Source: Candidatus Equimonas faecalis (GTDB lineage Bacteria > Bacteroidota > Bacteroidia > Bacteroidales > Bacteroidaceae). From it: DNA of 48,073 nucleotides. Shown piece after piece: positions 25,094 to 33,521 of the stretch (the first letter of the stretch is position 1; each line of letters starts with the position of its first letter). The notes beneath the pieces are model-generated. The model was given only the letters and a program-made list of their open reading frames with translations, had not been told where the DNA came from and did not search any database. The stretch is from the NCBI GenBank assembly GCA_018066245.1, contig JAGHRT010000011.1:1-48073 (forward strand). Reading direction: 5' to 3'. A program made the position numbers and the translations under genes.

Positions 25094-27805
25094 ATGCTTA
25101 ACAAGAAATCTCTCTTGTCCGTCCTTTGGATGGCATGCGGCTTTTTCTGCGCCGCTCTTCCGGCTTCTGCTGCCGACACTGACGAGTGGTACACGCTCCA
25201 GCTTGGCTCTGCAGGCTACTTCATCACTCCAAATGGTTCCGCCGACCGTATTAAACTCGACCGTACCACCACCGAACTGGCCGATGAGGATCTCTGGCGT
25301 CGAGAAGGCGACAACACAGAGGGCTATCGCCTCTACAACAAAAGCACGGGCGATGACATGGTGCTGGCCGCCCCTACTGCGATGAAAGGCACAACCGGTG
25401 CGGGTTCCTATCCCATAATGTGCAAGAAAGGGGACCTGCCTTCGGGCTACACCGACCTCTGGGTGTTCTCCGCCTCCACCAATCTGTTGGAAGAAGGCTG
25501 GTATATTGCCGAAAAAGGCTACCCCAGCAACGTAATGAACAACCGCGACGGCGTGCTGGCTTTCTGGACGGGCGGCAAAGATGCCGGTAGCACCTTTCGC
25601 TGGGTAAGCAGTAAGGCCGAGAGACCTGTACCGGAACCCTCCTTCACCGTGTTTCCCACGCCCCAGAGCGGTGTGCCCTATCGTATTCCCGCCATCGCAA
25701 GCACCAAGAACGGCGTGTTGATTGCCGCCGGCGACTACCGCTACAGCAAGGCTGACATCGGCAGCGGCCGCATCGACCTGCACATCCGCCGCTCGTTTGA
25801 TTACGGCAAAACCTGGAACGACATACAGATGCCTGCTAATATGGTAGGCGACGGAAACTGCTCAGGAGGCAACGATTACGCCGGCTTCGGCGATCCCTGC
25901 ATCGTGGCTGACCGCGAGAGCGAGCGCGTAATGATACTCTCCTGTGCAGGCTATCCTGGTTTTTGGAGCTGCACGCGTGAACAGCATCAACGCTGCGCCC
26001 GCTGGTATTCCGATGACGCAGGCGAGACCTGGACGGGACCTGAGTTCATTGACAACACTTACATCTTTGAGCCTCTCGACAGCAGCCCTCTCGGCCCAGG
26101 CAAAGGCATGTTCTTCGGATCGGGTAAGATTCATCAGAGCCGTTTCGTGAAGGTAGGCGACTATTACCGCCTCTATGCCGCCAATAGCGTGAACACGGCC
26201 AACGGCTGCATGAACTTCGTTCTCTATTCCGACGATTTCGGCGAGAGCTGGAAGTTCCTCGGAGGTACGAAGGTGTCCCCCATCCCTCCCAGCGGCGACG
26301 AGCCTAAATGCGAGGAACTGCCCGACGGCAATGTGCTCATCACAAGTCGTTGCGGCGGCGGTCGCAACATCAACATCTTCAAGTTCACCGACAGGGAGAA
26401 AGCTACGGGATCCTGGGGAACCAAAACCTTCTCCGGAGCAAGCAACAACGGCATAAAAGCCAGTTCCAATGCCTGCAACGGCGAGACTCTTGTCATTCCC
26501 GTTGTGCGTAAGGCCGACGGCGTGAAGACATGGCTCATCATGCAGAGTGTGCCCACAGGTACGGGGCGCGATAATGTGAGCATTTTCTATAAGGACCTTG
26601 AAAAATCCACCTCCTACAACACTTGCGCCAACCTGGCCAAGGACTGGACGGGGCACCACCGCAGCAGCCTCACCTCCTCTGCCTACAGCACCATGTGCGT
26701 GCAGGGCAACAAGCACATCGCCTTCTTCTATGAGGAAAACAGCAAGAACAGTGGCTATGATATGGTGTATAAGGACTACACCGTGGAGGATATCACCGAC
26801 TCTCTCTATACTTACGACCTTGAAACCGACCCCATCGTGGCAGTTCTGCCCTTTCACGTTGGCAACGTCATGCCTGCCAGCGGCACCGTGGAAGAAATAA
26901 GCACGTTCAGCCTTTGTTTCAACAAGCCTGTGGCCGACTGCATGGCAAGTGTTCAGCTGGCTGAAGGTGTGCACGGCACCTGCAATTTCGAGGAGAATGT
27001 ACTCATCATCACTCTTGACGAGCCCATCACAGCTGCCGGTAAATATACCTTCATCATCCCGGAGGGTGCTGCCATTGACTCGGACGGTCAGGCCAGCAAC
27101 CCTGTTACCCTTAACTATCGCATCTGGCCCACGGAAGTGGAGCCGCTCAAACCCGCCACGACGAAATTGGCCGAAGTGAACGACCACAAGGCTTACGCCC
27201 TCTACAACGACCATTTCACCGCCTACGCCACCTACGATTCTGACAAGAACCCCACCGCTCTCTGGACGGCAGGCATGAAGGGCGACAGCGGCCATAGCCT
27301 CAGCAATCCTGACTACGGCACAGCCCTCAACGTAGCCGACCCCTGCGGCGCGTGGATGCTGGTGGAGCATGATGGAAAGAGCTATATATATAATATAGGT
27401 GCGGAGAAGTTTCTCAAAACGGGTCAGCCCTGCACACTCGTTGCCGATCCTCAGCCCGTCACGGTGACAGCCGTCAGCGGCGGTTTCGCCTTCGTCAACG
27501 AGGGCGGCGGCGCGCAGGACTACATGTGTGCATCTCCTCAGCTTTCTGCTCCCATCAACAAGTGGACTTCCTCTGACTCTGGCTCCTGCTGGCAGTTTAT
27601 GGAAAATCCTAACGTAGCCGAGGATTACGATGCCTGCATAGCGAAGATCGTCCCTACTGGCATCGACCAGCTTCGTGCCTCATCATCAGCCACAGAGAGG
27701 AAGGGCACAACATATTCCTATGACCTTTCCGGTCGTGTCGTAGCCCCTGCCAACAGGCAGAAGGGCCTCTATATTAGTAATGGCCGAAAGGTAGCCGTGA
27801 AATAA
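25094..27805 (+). CDS. Secreted multidomain sialidase (exo-alpha-sialidase, GH33-like)
   Basis: 903 residues from ATG 25094, with a signal peptide (LLSVLWMACGFFCAALPASA). An N-terminal trefoil-like domain (about 30-175) precedes a six-bladed sialidase domain: YRIP at about 196-199, the acid region GDYRYSKADIGSGRIDL, and Asp boxes SFDYGKTW, SDDAGETW and SDDFGESW. An Ig-like domain (about 620-715), a second trefoil-like region and the tail YDLSGRV...GLYISNGRKVAVK follow. It should release sialic acid from host glycans at the surface or outside. It stands alone: no sialic acid uptake or catabolic gene is in the window. Confidence 0.92.
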   Translation: MLNKKSLLSVLWMACGFFCAALPASAADTDEWYTLQLGSAGYFITPNGSADRIKLDRTTTELADEDLWRREGDNTEGYRLYNKSTGDDMVLAAPTAMKGTTGAGSYPIMCKKGDLPSGYTDLWVFSASTNLLEEGWYIAEKGYPSNVMNNRDGVLAFWTGGKDAGSTFRWVSSKAERPVPEPSFTVFPTPQSGVPYRIPAIASTKNGVLIAAGDYRYSKADIGSGRIDLHIRRSFDYGKTWNDIQMPANMVGDGNCSGGNDYAGFGDPCIVADRESERVMILSCAGYPGFWSCTREQHQRCARWYSDDAGETWTGPEFIDNTYIFEPLDSSPLGPGKGMFFGSGKIHQSRFVKVGDYYRLYAANSVNTANGCMNFVLYSDDFGESWKFLGGTKVSPIPPSGDEPKCEELPDGNVLITSRCGGGRNINIFKFTDREKATGSWGTKTFSGASNNGIKASSNACNGETLVIPVVRKADGVKTWLIMQSVPTGTGRDNVSIFYKDLEKSTSYNTCANLAKDWTGHHRSSLTSSAYSTMCVQGNKHIAFFYEENSKNSGYDMVYKDYTVEDITDSLYTYDLETDPIVAVLPFHVGNVMPASGTVEEISTFSLCFNKPVADCMASVQLAEGVHGTCNFEENVLIITLDEPITAAGKYTFIIPEGAAIDSDGQASNPVTLNYRIWPTEVEPLKPATTKLAEVNDHKAYALYNDHFTAYATYDSDKNPTALWTAGMKGDSGHSLSNPDYGTALNVADPCGAWMLVEHDGKSYIYNIGAEKFLKTGQPCTLVADPQPVTVTAVSGGFAFVNEGGGAQDYMCASPQLSAPINKWTSSDSGSCWQFMENPNVAEDYDACIAKIVPTGIDQLRASSSATERKGTTYSYDLSGRVVAPANRQKGLYISNGRKVAVK

Positions 27806-27890
27806 GAAGCTTCCGACGGTTCAGCTGGCGGTTTCGCCCCTGAAGCCCCATTGAAACGAAAGCTACGCCTTTGCACTTCACAATCGGCTG

Positions 27891-27945
27891 AAACAAGAGA
27901 GTGTGCCAGAAGCCCGTATCAGGCTCGGCACACTCTCTCTTGTTT
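27891..27945 (+). terminator. Terminator of the sialidase gene
   Basis: AAACAAGAGAGTGTGCC at 27891-27907 pairs with 27927-27945 (GGCACACTCTCTCTTGTTT) with a 2-base bulge; an inner AGCC/GGCT stem lies in the loop. It is 85 bp beyond the sialidase stop. Confidence 0.7.
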
Positions 27946-28123
27946 ACCCCCTCACAGGGACGATTGACCATCGCCCCAGCAAGGTACACTTGTAAGGCAT
28001 GGTGCATTTCCTGTTGTGGCGAATAATGGCTGTGGTCAGCGTAGCTCCGTCAATTTAAGCGTCCAAAAGGATATAGGAAGCTTCCGTTACCACCCGTGAA
28101 GTCCTGAAGTACTAAAAAGTATT

Positions 28124-28178
28124 GTATGGAGTACGAAAAACTATTGTATAGAGTAGGGAAAACTATTGTATAAAGTAG
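28124..28178 (+). repeat. 22-bp-period array of GTATRRAGTAS, three copies
   Basis: GTATGGAGTAC at 28124, GTATAGAGTAG at 28146 and GTATAAAGTAG at 28168 lie exactly 22 bp apart, with spacers GAAAAACTATT and GGAAAACTATT. A degenerate unit ending AGTAC precedes them near 28102. This is the same family as the array at 18495-18571, with the middle copy identical to those units. Confidence 0.78.
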
Positions 28179-28293
28179 TAAATCAAAGCTGTGCTTATGG
28201 TTCTCGCACCATTCGGAAAAGATGTGAGGTTTGGGTGATGAATGAGACGATGTTCACTCATTCTCTGTTCTCTTTTTCATTCACACGTTTTAC

Positions 28294-28334
28294 AAACAAA
28301 GAAGCGCCGCAATCACTGCAACGCTTCTTTGTTT
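28294..28334. terminator. Probable terminator between converging genes
   Basis: A perfect 13-bp stem, AAACAAAGAAGCG at 28294-28306 with CGCTTCTTTGTTT at 28322-28334. It could end transcripts from mazG-murB, 157 bp away, or stop read-through from either side; the T-run lies mainly in the stem arms. Confidence 0.5.
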
Positions 28335-28490
28335 GGTAACCCTTTATTACCCCGATGGCTTAGTAAACAGTTGAAGAGTGAAGAATGAAAAAGTGAAACA
28401 TCAACTTGAGCCACTGAGCAAAAGTTAAATTACATTATGTCGGTGGCGGGTAAAGTCTAAGGCCTTGTTATACAACGTGTGGAAAGGGGT

Positions 28491-30284
28491 TTATACGTAG
28501 ATAACTTCGGGGGTGAGGGTGATGCCGAACTTTTCCTGCACGCTTTCCTGAATGGCGGTAGCGAGCCTGACGATGTCCTTGGGACGGGCACCGCCATGGT
28601 TAACGATGACGAGGGCTTGCTTGTCGTGGGTGCGCACTTTGGCATCGGCGGTGAGGCCGCGGCCTTTCCAACCTGCCTGTTCAATGAGCCAGGCGGCGGG
28701 GAGCTTTGTTCCCGAGGCATCGGGGTATTGCGGCATGTTCGGCCACAGTTCTTGCAGCTGCGCGGCCTTCGATGCGCTTACCACGGGATTCATGAAGAAG
28801 CTGCCTGCGGAGCCGAGGTGGGCGGGGTCGGGGAGCTTGGCTCGACGTACAGCCACTACGGCCTCACGCACGGCGGCTGCTGTAGTGAGGCCTTCTTGGA
28901 GCCCCCTGTGAGGCATAGCGGGTTGGAAGGCGGTGGAGAGGGCGTAATCCACATGGGTGATGATGTACTGCCCGGCCAAGGCGTGCTTGAATATGCTGCT
29001 GCGATAGCCGAACTGACATTCTGCTTTTGTGAATGTGCGCTCTTCGCCCGTAGCCGTGCTGACAGCATGGACGGCGTGGATGTACTGCCCGGCCTCACAG
29101 CCGTAGGCTCCGATGTTCTGGACGGCAGAAGCGCCCGCCTCGCCGGGGATGAGACTGAGCGGTTCCAGGCCGTAGAAGCCCTGCTGGAGTGTCCATGCCA
29201 CAAAGTCGTCCCACTGCTGCGCGGCACCTACCCTGACGACCACGCGGCCCTGGGCATCGGGGGGCTGCACAACACTGAGCCCTTTGATAGCTGACTTGAG
29301 AATGGTGCCGGCATAGTCGGCGGTGAACAGCAGGTTGCTGCCGCCGCCGATTGGCATGAAAGGTTCGTCGGGCCTTGCGCGAACGAGGTCAAGAGCTTCG
29401 CGGAGTTGTGCCTTGTCGTAGTAGGTGATGAAGCGCCGGCAATGGACGTCAAGGCCGAAGGTATTGTGGTGAAGCAGGGAGTAGTTTTCCCTGATATCCA
29501 AGTTGTACTCTAAGGCTTTGGCTTCGTTCCAGAGTGCATCCATTTCAGCGAGCGTCATCTGCTTGAGGTCGCGGCCCTGCTTGAGAGTCTTGGATTCAAG
29601 GTAGTTGAAGCGTCGTATGAATTTTTGGTTGGTTTGCTCCAGAGCGTTATCGGGATTGATGCCGTGGAGGCGGGCTACATTGATGAGCGAGAAAAGCACA
29701 TCACCAAATTCGGCCGTGGCCTTGTCCTTGTCCATTTGCGCCACTTCGGTCTCAAATTCGGCGATTTCTTCTTTCACCTTGTCCCACACTTGCTCTTTTT
29801 TCTCCCAGTCAAAGCCTACATTACGGGCTTTGTCCTGAATGCGGTAGGCTTTGATGAGAGAGGGTAGGGAAGAGGGAACTCCAGAGAGGACGGTCTTGTT
29901 ACCGTCCTTCTCCTTCTGCTTTATCTGCTCCCATAACTTGCTGACTTCTTCTGCATTGGACGCGGCCTCTTCTCCAAATACATGAGGATGGCGGAAGATG
30001 AGCTTATCGGTAAGCTTCTGGCACACGTCACCAATGTCGAAGTCGCCCGTCTCACTGCCTATTTTGGCGTAGAAGCACACATGGAGGAGCACATCGCCCA
30101 GTTCTTTGCAGATGTTGGGCTTATCGTTCTGCACGAGTGCATCGCATAGCTCGTAAGTCTCCTCAATGGTGTTGGGGCGCAGCGACTCGTTAGTCTGTTT
30201 GCGGTCCCACGGGCATTTTACGCGCAGTTCGTCCAGTACATCAAGAAGTCGGGCGAACTGTTCCAGCTGTTCCTGTCTTGTCAT
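28491..30284 (-). CDS. MazG-MurB fusion: NTP pyrophosphohydrolase plus UDP-MurNAc synthesis reductase
   Basis: A 597-residue single frame. Residues 1-259 are a full MazG: CPWDRKQT, the metal-binding TIEETYEL and ELGDVLLHVCFYAK, then a second EE..E / EFGDVLFSL set, ending in the usual WNEAKALE. From residue 260 the frame continues YNLDIRENYSLLHHNTFGL into a complete MurB: GGGSNLLF, IPGEAGASAVQNIGAYG, FGYRSSIFK, the catalytic-Ser loop GSAGSFFMNP, and C-terminal PEVIYV. MurB reduces UDP-GlcNAc-enolpyruvate for peptidoglycan. MurB could also start separately at TTG 29501. The gene starts 10 bp after carB. Confidence 0.88.
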   Translation of the reverse strand: MTRQEQLEQFARLLDVLDELRVKCPWDRKQTNESLRPNTIEETYELCDALVQNDKPNICKELGDVLLHVCFYAKIGSETGDFDIGDVCQKLTDKLIFRHPHVFGEEAASNAEEVSKLWEQIKQKEKDGNKTVLSGVPSSLPSLIKAYRIQDKARNVGFDWEKKEQVWDKVKEEIAEFETEVAQMDKDKATAEFGDVLFSLINVARLHGINPDNALEQTNQKFIRRFNYLESKTLKQGRDLKQMTLAEMDALWNEAKALEYNLDIRENYSLLHHNTFGLDVHCRRFITYYDKAQLREALDLVRARPDEPFMPIGGGSNLLFTADYAGTILKSAIKGLSVVQPPDAQGRVVVRVGAAQQWDDFVAWTLQQGFYGLEPLSLIPGEAGASAVQNIGAYGCEAGQYIHAVHAVSTATGEERTFTKAECQFGYRSSIFKHALAGQYIITHVDYALSTAFQPAMPHRGLQEGLTTAAAVREAVVAVRRAKLPDPAHLGSAGSFFMNPVVSASKAAQLQELWPNMPQYPDASGTKLPAAWLIEQAGWKGRGLTADAKVRTHDKQALVIVNHGGARPKDIVRLATAIQESVQEKFGITLTPEVIYV

Positions 30285-30294
30285 TCCTGCCGTT

Positions 30295-33200
30295 TTAGAA
30301 CTCTTGCCACGATTTTATTTCTAGGTCTGCGTCCTTTACGGTGCAGAAGGCCGTAATAAAGGCTGAGGCTAAGCGTGCGTTGGTAATAAGTGGGATGTTA
30401 AGGTCGATAGCGGCTCGTCGTATCTTGTAGCCGTTGGTTACAGATGAGCGACTCTGCACGCGCGGTACATTGACGACGAGTTCTATCTCCTTACGGTGCA
30501 GGAGGTCCAGCACTTGAGGCTCTCCTTGCTCTTCGGGCCAATAGACGCGCTTGCAGGGTATGTGCTCCTCAGTGAGGTAGTTGTATGTACCAGGCGTAGC
30601 ATAGATGGTATAGCCGTTTGCCACCAGCATTTGGGCAGCATCGGTCATTTCAGCCTTATGCTTGCCTTCTCCCGTGGACAGGAGGACGGTGTGCTTCGGT
30701 ATGCGATGGCCCACGGAGAGCATACTCTTCATCAAGGCCTTGCGGGCATCGTCGCCCAAGCAGCCCACTTCGCCCGTTGAAGCCATATCAACGCCCAGCA
30801 CGGGGTCGGCTTTCTGCAAGCGGTTGAAAGAGAACTGCGAAGCTTTCACGCCGACGTAGTCAAGGTCAAACACGTTTTTAGACGGCTTTTCCACAGGCAG
30901 GCCGAGCATAATGCGGGTGGCCATTTCAATGAAGTTCACTTTCAGCACTTTGCTAACGAAGGGGAAAGAACGGGAGGCGCGGAGGTTGCACTCAATGACC
31001 TTGATGTCGTTTTCACGAGCCAGATACTGGATGTTGAAGGGACCAGAAATATGAAGTTCCTTGGCTATCTGCTTGCTTATCTTCTTGATGCGGCGGGCTG
31101 TTTCCACATAGAGTTTCTGCGGCGGAAACTGTATAGTAGCGTCGCCGGAGTGTACACCGGCATACTCCACGTGTTCACTGATGGCATAGGCTATGATTTC
31201 ACCGTCGCGGGCCACGGCATCCATTTCAATCTCCTTTGCGTTCTGGAGGAAGCGGCTCACCACAACGGGGTGCTTCTTGCTGACGTTGGCAGCGAGTGTG
31301 AGGAAGCGCTCCAGTTCTTCCTGATTGGAGCAAACATTCATGGCGGCACCCGAAAGTACATAGCTTGGACGCACAAGCACGGGGAAGCCCACTTTCTGGA
31401 TGAAGGCATTGATGTCTTCCATGCTGGTGAGGGCTGCCCATTCGGGCTGGTCCACGCCTATGCGGTCGAGCATGGCGGAGAACTTGTCACGGTCTTCGGC
31501 ATTGTCGATGTAGCGGGCTTGGGTACCGAGGAGTTTCACATTCTCGGCATCGAGACGCATGGCCAGATTGTTGGGTATCTGCCCACCTGTACTTACGATG
31601 ACGCCTTTAGGGGCTTCCAACTCGATGATGTCCATTACGCGCTCAAAAGTGAGCTCGTCGAAGTAGAGGCGGTCGCACATGTCGTAGTCAGTGGAAACGG
31701 TCTCGGGGTTGTAGTTTATCATGATGCTCCGATAGCCTTCCTTACGAATGGTGTTGAGAGCCTGCACACCGCACCAGTCAAATTCTACGGAGGATCCGAT
31801 GCGGTAAGCTCCTGAGCCCAATACAACTACCGAGCGGCCATCGTGGTCAAACCGTATGTCGTGGGCTACGGCGGAGTAGGTCAGATAGAGGTAGTTGGCC
31901 TGGGCTGGGTACTCGCCGGCCAGGGTGTCAATCTGCTTAACATAGGGCAGGATACCGGCCTGCTTGCGGCGCTCGCGGATGACCATCTGAGCCTTTTCCA
32001 TGTCCATTTCGCTTTCAAGGCGGAGTGCGCGTGCGATTTGGAAGTCGGTGAAACCATAAACCTTGGCAGTGCGGAGCAAGTCGGTGCTAACGGTGTTGAT
32101 GTTGGCCGTGCGCAGTTCCTTATTGATATTATAGATATGGAGCAACTTATTAAGGAACCAGCGGTCAATCTTAGTTAAGTCGTAGATTTGGTCCACGGTG
32201 TAACCGGCAAAGAAAGCTTTTTCGATGACGAAGATACGTTTGTCCGTGGGGGCCTTGAGGGCATCCTCGATATTGTCAATAGTAAGTTCTTTGTTGCCTA
32301 CAAAGCCGTGCATACCCTGCCCAATCATGCGCAGACCTTTCTGAATGACTTCCTCAAAGTTGCGACCGATGGACATCACTTCACCGACCGATTTCATGGA
32401 GGAGCCTATCTCGCGATCCACGCCACGGAATTTGCCGAGATCCCAACGTGGAATTTTGCAGACCACATAGTCGATGGCTGGCTCAAAGAAAGCCGTGGTG
32501 GTCTTGGTTACAGAGTTTTTGAGGTCGAAAAGGCCATAGCCCAAACCGAGTTTGGCCGCTACGAATGCAAGAGGATAGCCCGTGGCCTTGGAGGCGAGGG
32601 CCGACGAACGGCTGAGACGGGCATTCACCTCAATGACGCGGTAGTCCTCGTTGTCGGGAGAGAAGGCGAATTGCACGTTGCATTCGCCGACGATGCCGAC
32701 ATGGCGCACAATACGCAAGGCCAGTTCGCGGAGTTTGTGGGTCTCGGAATCGGTGAGCGTCTGTGTAGGTGCTATTACGATGCTCTCGCCCGTATGGATG
32801 CCCAGAGGGTCAAAGTTTTCCATGTTGCACACGGCAATGCAGTTATCGTAGCGGTCGCGCACCACCTCGTATTCGATTTCTTTCCAACCTTTCAGGCTCT
32901 TTTCCACAAGCACCTGCGGGGAGAAGGAGAAGGCTTTTTCCGCCAATTTGTAGAGTTCCTCCTCGTTGTCGCAGAAGCCAGATCCTAAACCGCCAAGGGC
33001 ATAGGCGGCACGCAGGATGACAGGGTAACCCAGCTCCTTGGCAGCGCGGGCTGCATCTTCAATGCTCTCGCAAGCTTCGCTCTTGATGGTCTTAACATCT
33101 ATCTCGTTGAGCTTTTCCACGAACAGCTCACGGTCTTCCGTGTCCATAATGGCCTGTACGGGCGTGCCTAGTACTTGGATACCGTACTTTTCCAACACGC

Positions 33201-33513
33201 CGCTCTGGTAGAGAGCCACGCCGCAGTTGAGTGCGGTCTGTCCGCCGAAGGCCAACATAATGGCTTGCGGACGCTCCTTTTCAATGACGCGCTCCACAAA
33301 ATAGGGCGTTACGGGTAGAAAGTAAATTTGGTCGGCCACACCTTCGGAAGTTTGTACCGTAGCAATGTTGGGATTGATGAGTACGGTTTCAATGCCTTCT
33401 TCTTTGAGGGCTTTGAGAGCTTGCGAACCGCTGTAGTCAAACTCACCGGCTTCACCGATTTTCAAGGCTCCAGAACCGAGCAGGAGCACCTTTTTTATAG
33501 TTGTCGTTGCCAT
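30295..33513 (-). CDS. carB: Carbamoyl-phosphate synthase large subunit, CPS1-like
   Basis: A 1072-residue synthetase with both ATP-grasp halves, the oligomerisation domain and a C-terminal allosteric domain (about 930-1072). Segments such as GEAGEFDYSGSQALKALKEE, ENFDPLGIHTGES, NARLSRSSALASKATGYPLA, KIPRWDLGKF and IGSSMKSVGEVM are closer to animal CPS1/CAD than to E. coli CarB, from memory of those sequences. It makes carbamoyl phosphate for pyrimidines and arginine. It begins 8 bp after carA. Because the partner CarA appears to lack glutaminase residues, free ammonia is the likely nitrogen donor. Confidence 0.93.
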   Translation of the reverse strand: MATTTIKKVLLLGSGALKIGEAGEFDYSGSQALKALKEEGIETVLINPNIATVQTSEGVADQIYFLPVTPYFVERVIEKERPQAIMLAFGGQTALNCGVALYQSGVLEKYGIQVLGTPVQAIMDTEDRELFVEKLNEIDVKTIKSEACESIEDAARAAKELGYPVILRAAYALGGLGSGFCDNEEELYKLAEKAFSFSPQVLVEKSLKGWKEIEYEVVRDRYDNCIAVCNMENFDPLGIHTGESIVIAPTQTLTDSETHKLRELALRIVRHVGIVGECNVQFAFSPDNEDYRVIEVNARLSRSSALASKATGYPLAFVAAKLGLGYGLFDLKNSVTKTTTAFFEPAIDYVVCKIPRWDLGKFRGVDREIGSSMKSVGEVMSIGRNFEEVIQKGLRMIGQGMHGFVGNKELTIDNIEDALKAPTDKRIFVIEKAFFAGYTVDQIYDLTKIDRWFLNKLLHIYNINKELRTANINTVSTDLLRTAKVYGFTDFQIARALRLESEMDMEKAQMVIRERRKQAGILPYVKQIDTLAGEYPAQANYLYLTYSAVAHDIRFDHDGRSVVVLGSGAYRIGSSVEFDWCGVQALNTIRKEGYRSIMINYNPETVSTDYDMCDRLYFDELTFERVMDIIELEAPKGVIVSTGGQIPNNLAMRLDAENVKLLGTQARYIDNAEDRDKFSAMLDRIGVDQPEWAALTSMEDINAFIQKVGFPVLVRPSYVLSGAAMNVCSNQEELERFLTLAANVSKKHPVVVSRFLQNAKEIEMDAVARDGEIIAYAISEHVEYAGVHSGDATIQFPPQKLYVETARRIKKISKQIAKELHISGPFNIQYLARENDIKVIECNLRASRSFPFVSKVLKVNFIEMATRIMLGLPVEKPSKNVFDLDYVGVKASQFSFNRLQKADPVLGVDMASTGEVGCLGDDARKALMKSMLSVGHRIPKHTVLLSTGEGKHKAEMTDAAQMLVANGYTIYATPGTYNYLTEEHIPCKRVYWPEEQGEPQVLDLLHRKEIELVVNVPRVQSRSSVTNGYKIRRAAIDLNIPLITNARLASAFITAFCTVKDADLEIKSWQEF

Positions 33514-33521
33514 AGGAAAAG

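Larger units (their letters stand above)
27946..28490. other. Gene-free region between converging genes
   Basis: The region between the sialidase (plus) and mazG-murB (minus) has no credible gene. It holds the second 22-bp array (28124-28178) and a 13-bp hairpin (28294-28334); the rest shows no structure I can name. Confidence 0.7.

Noticed and set aside
25862-27370. 502-codon open frame on the minus strand inside the sialidase gene
   Set aside because: The sialidase frame has Asp boxes and a signal peptide; the antisense frame has no recognisable domain.
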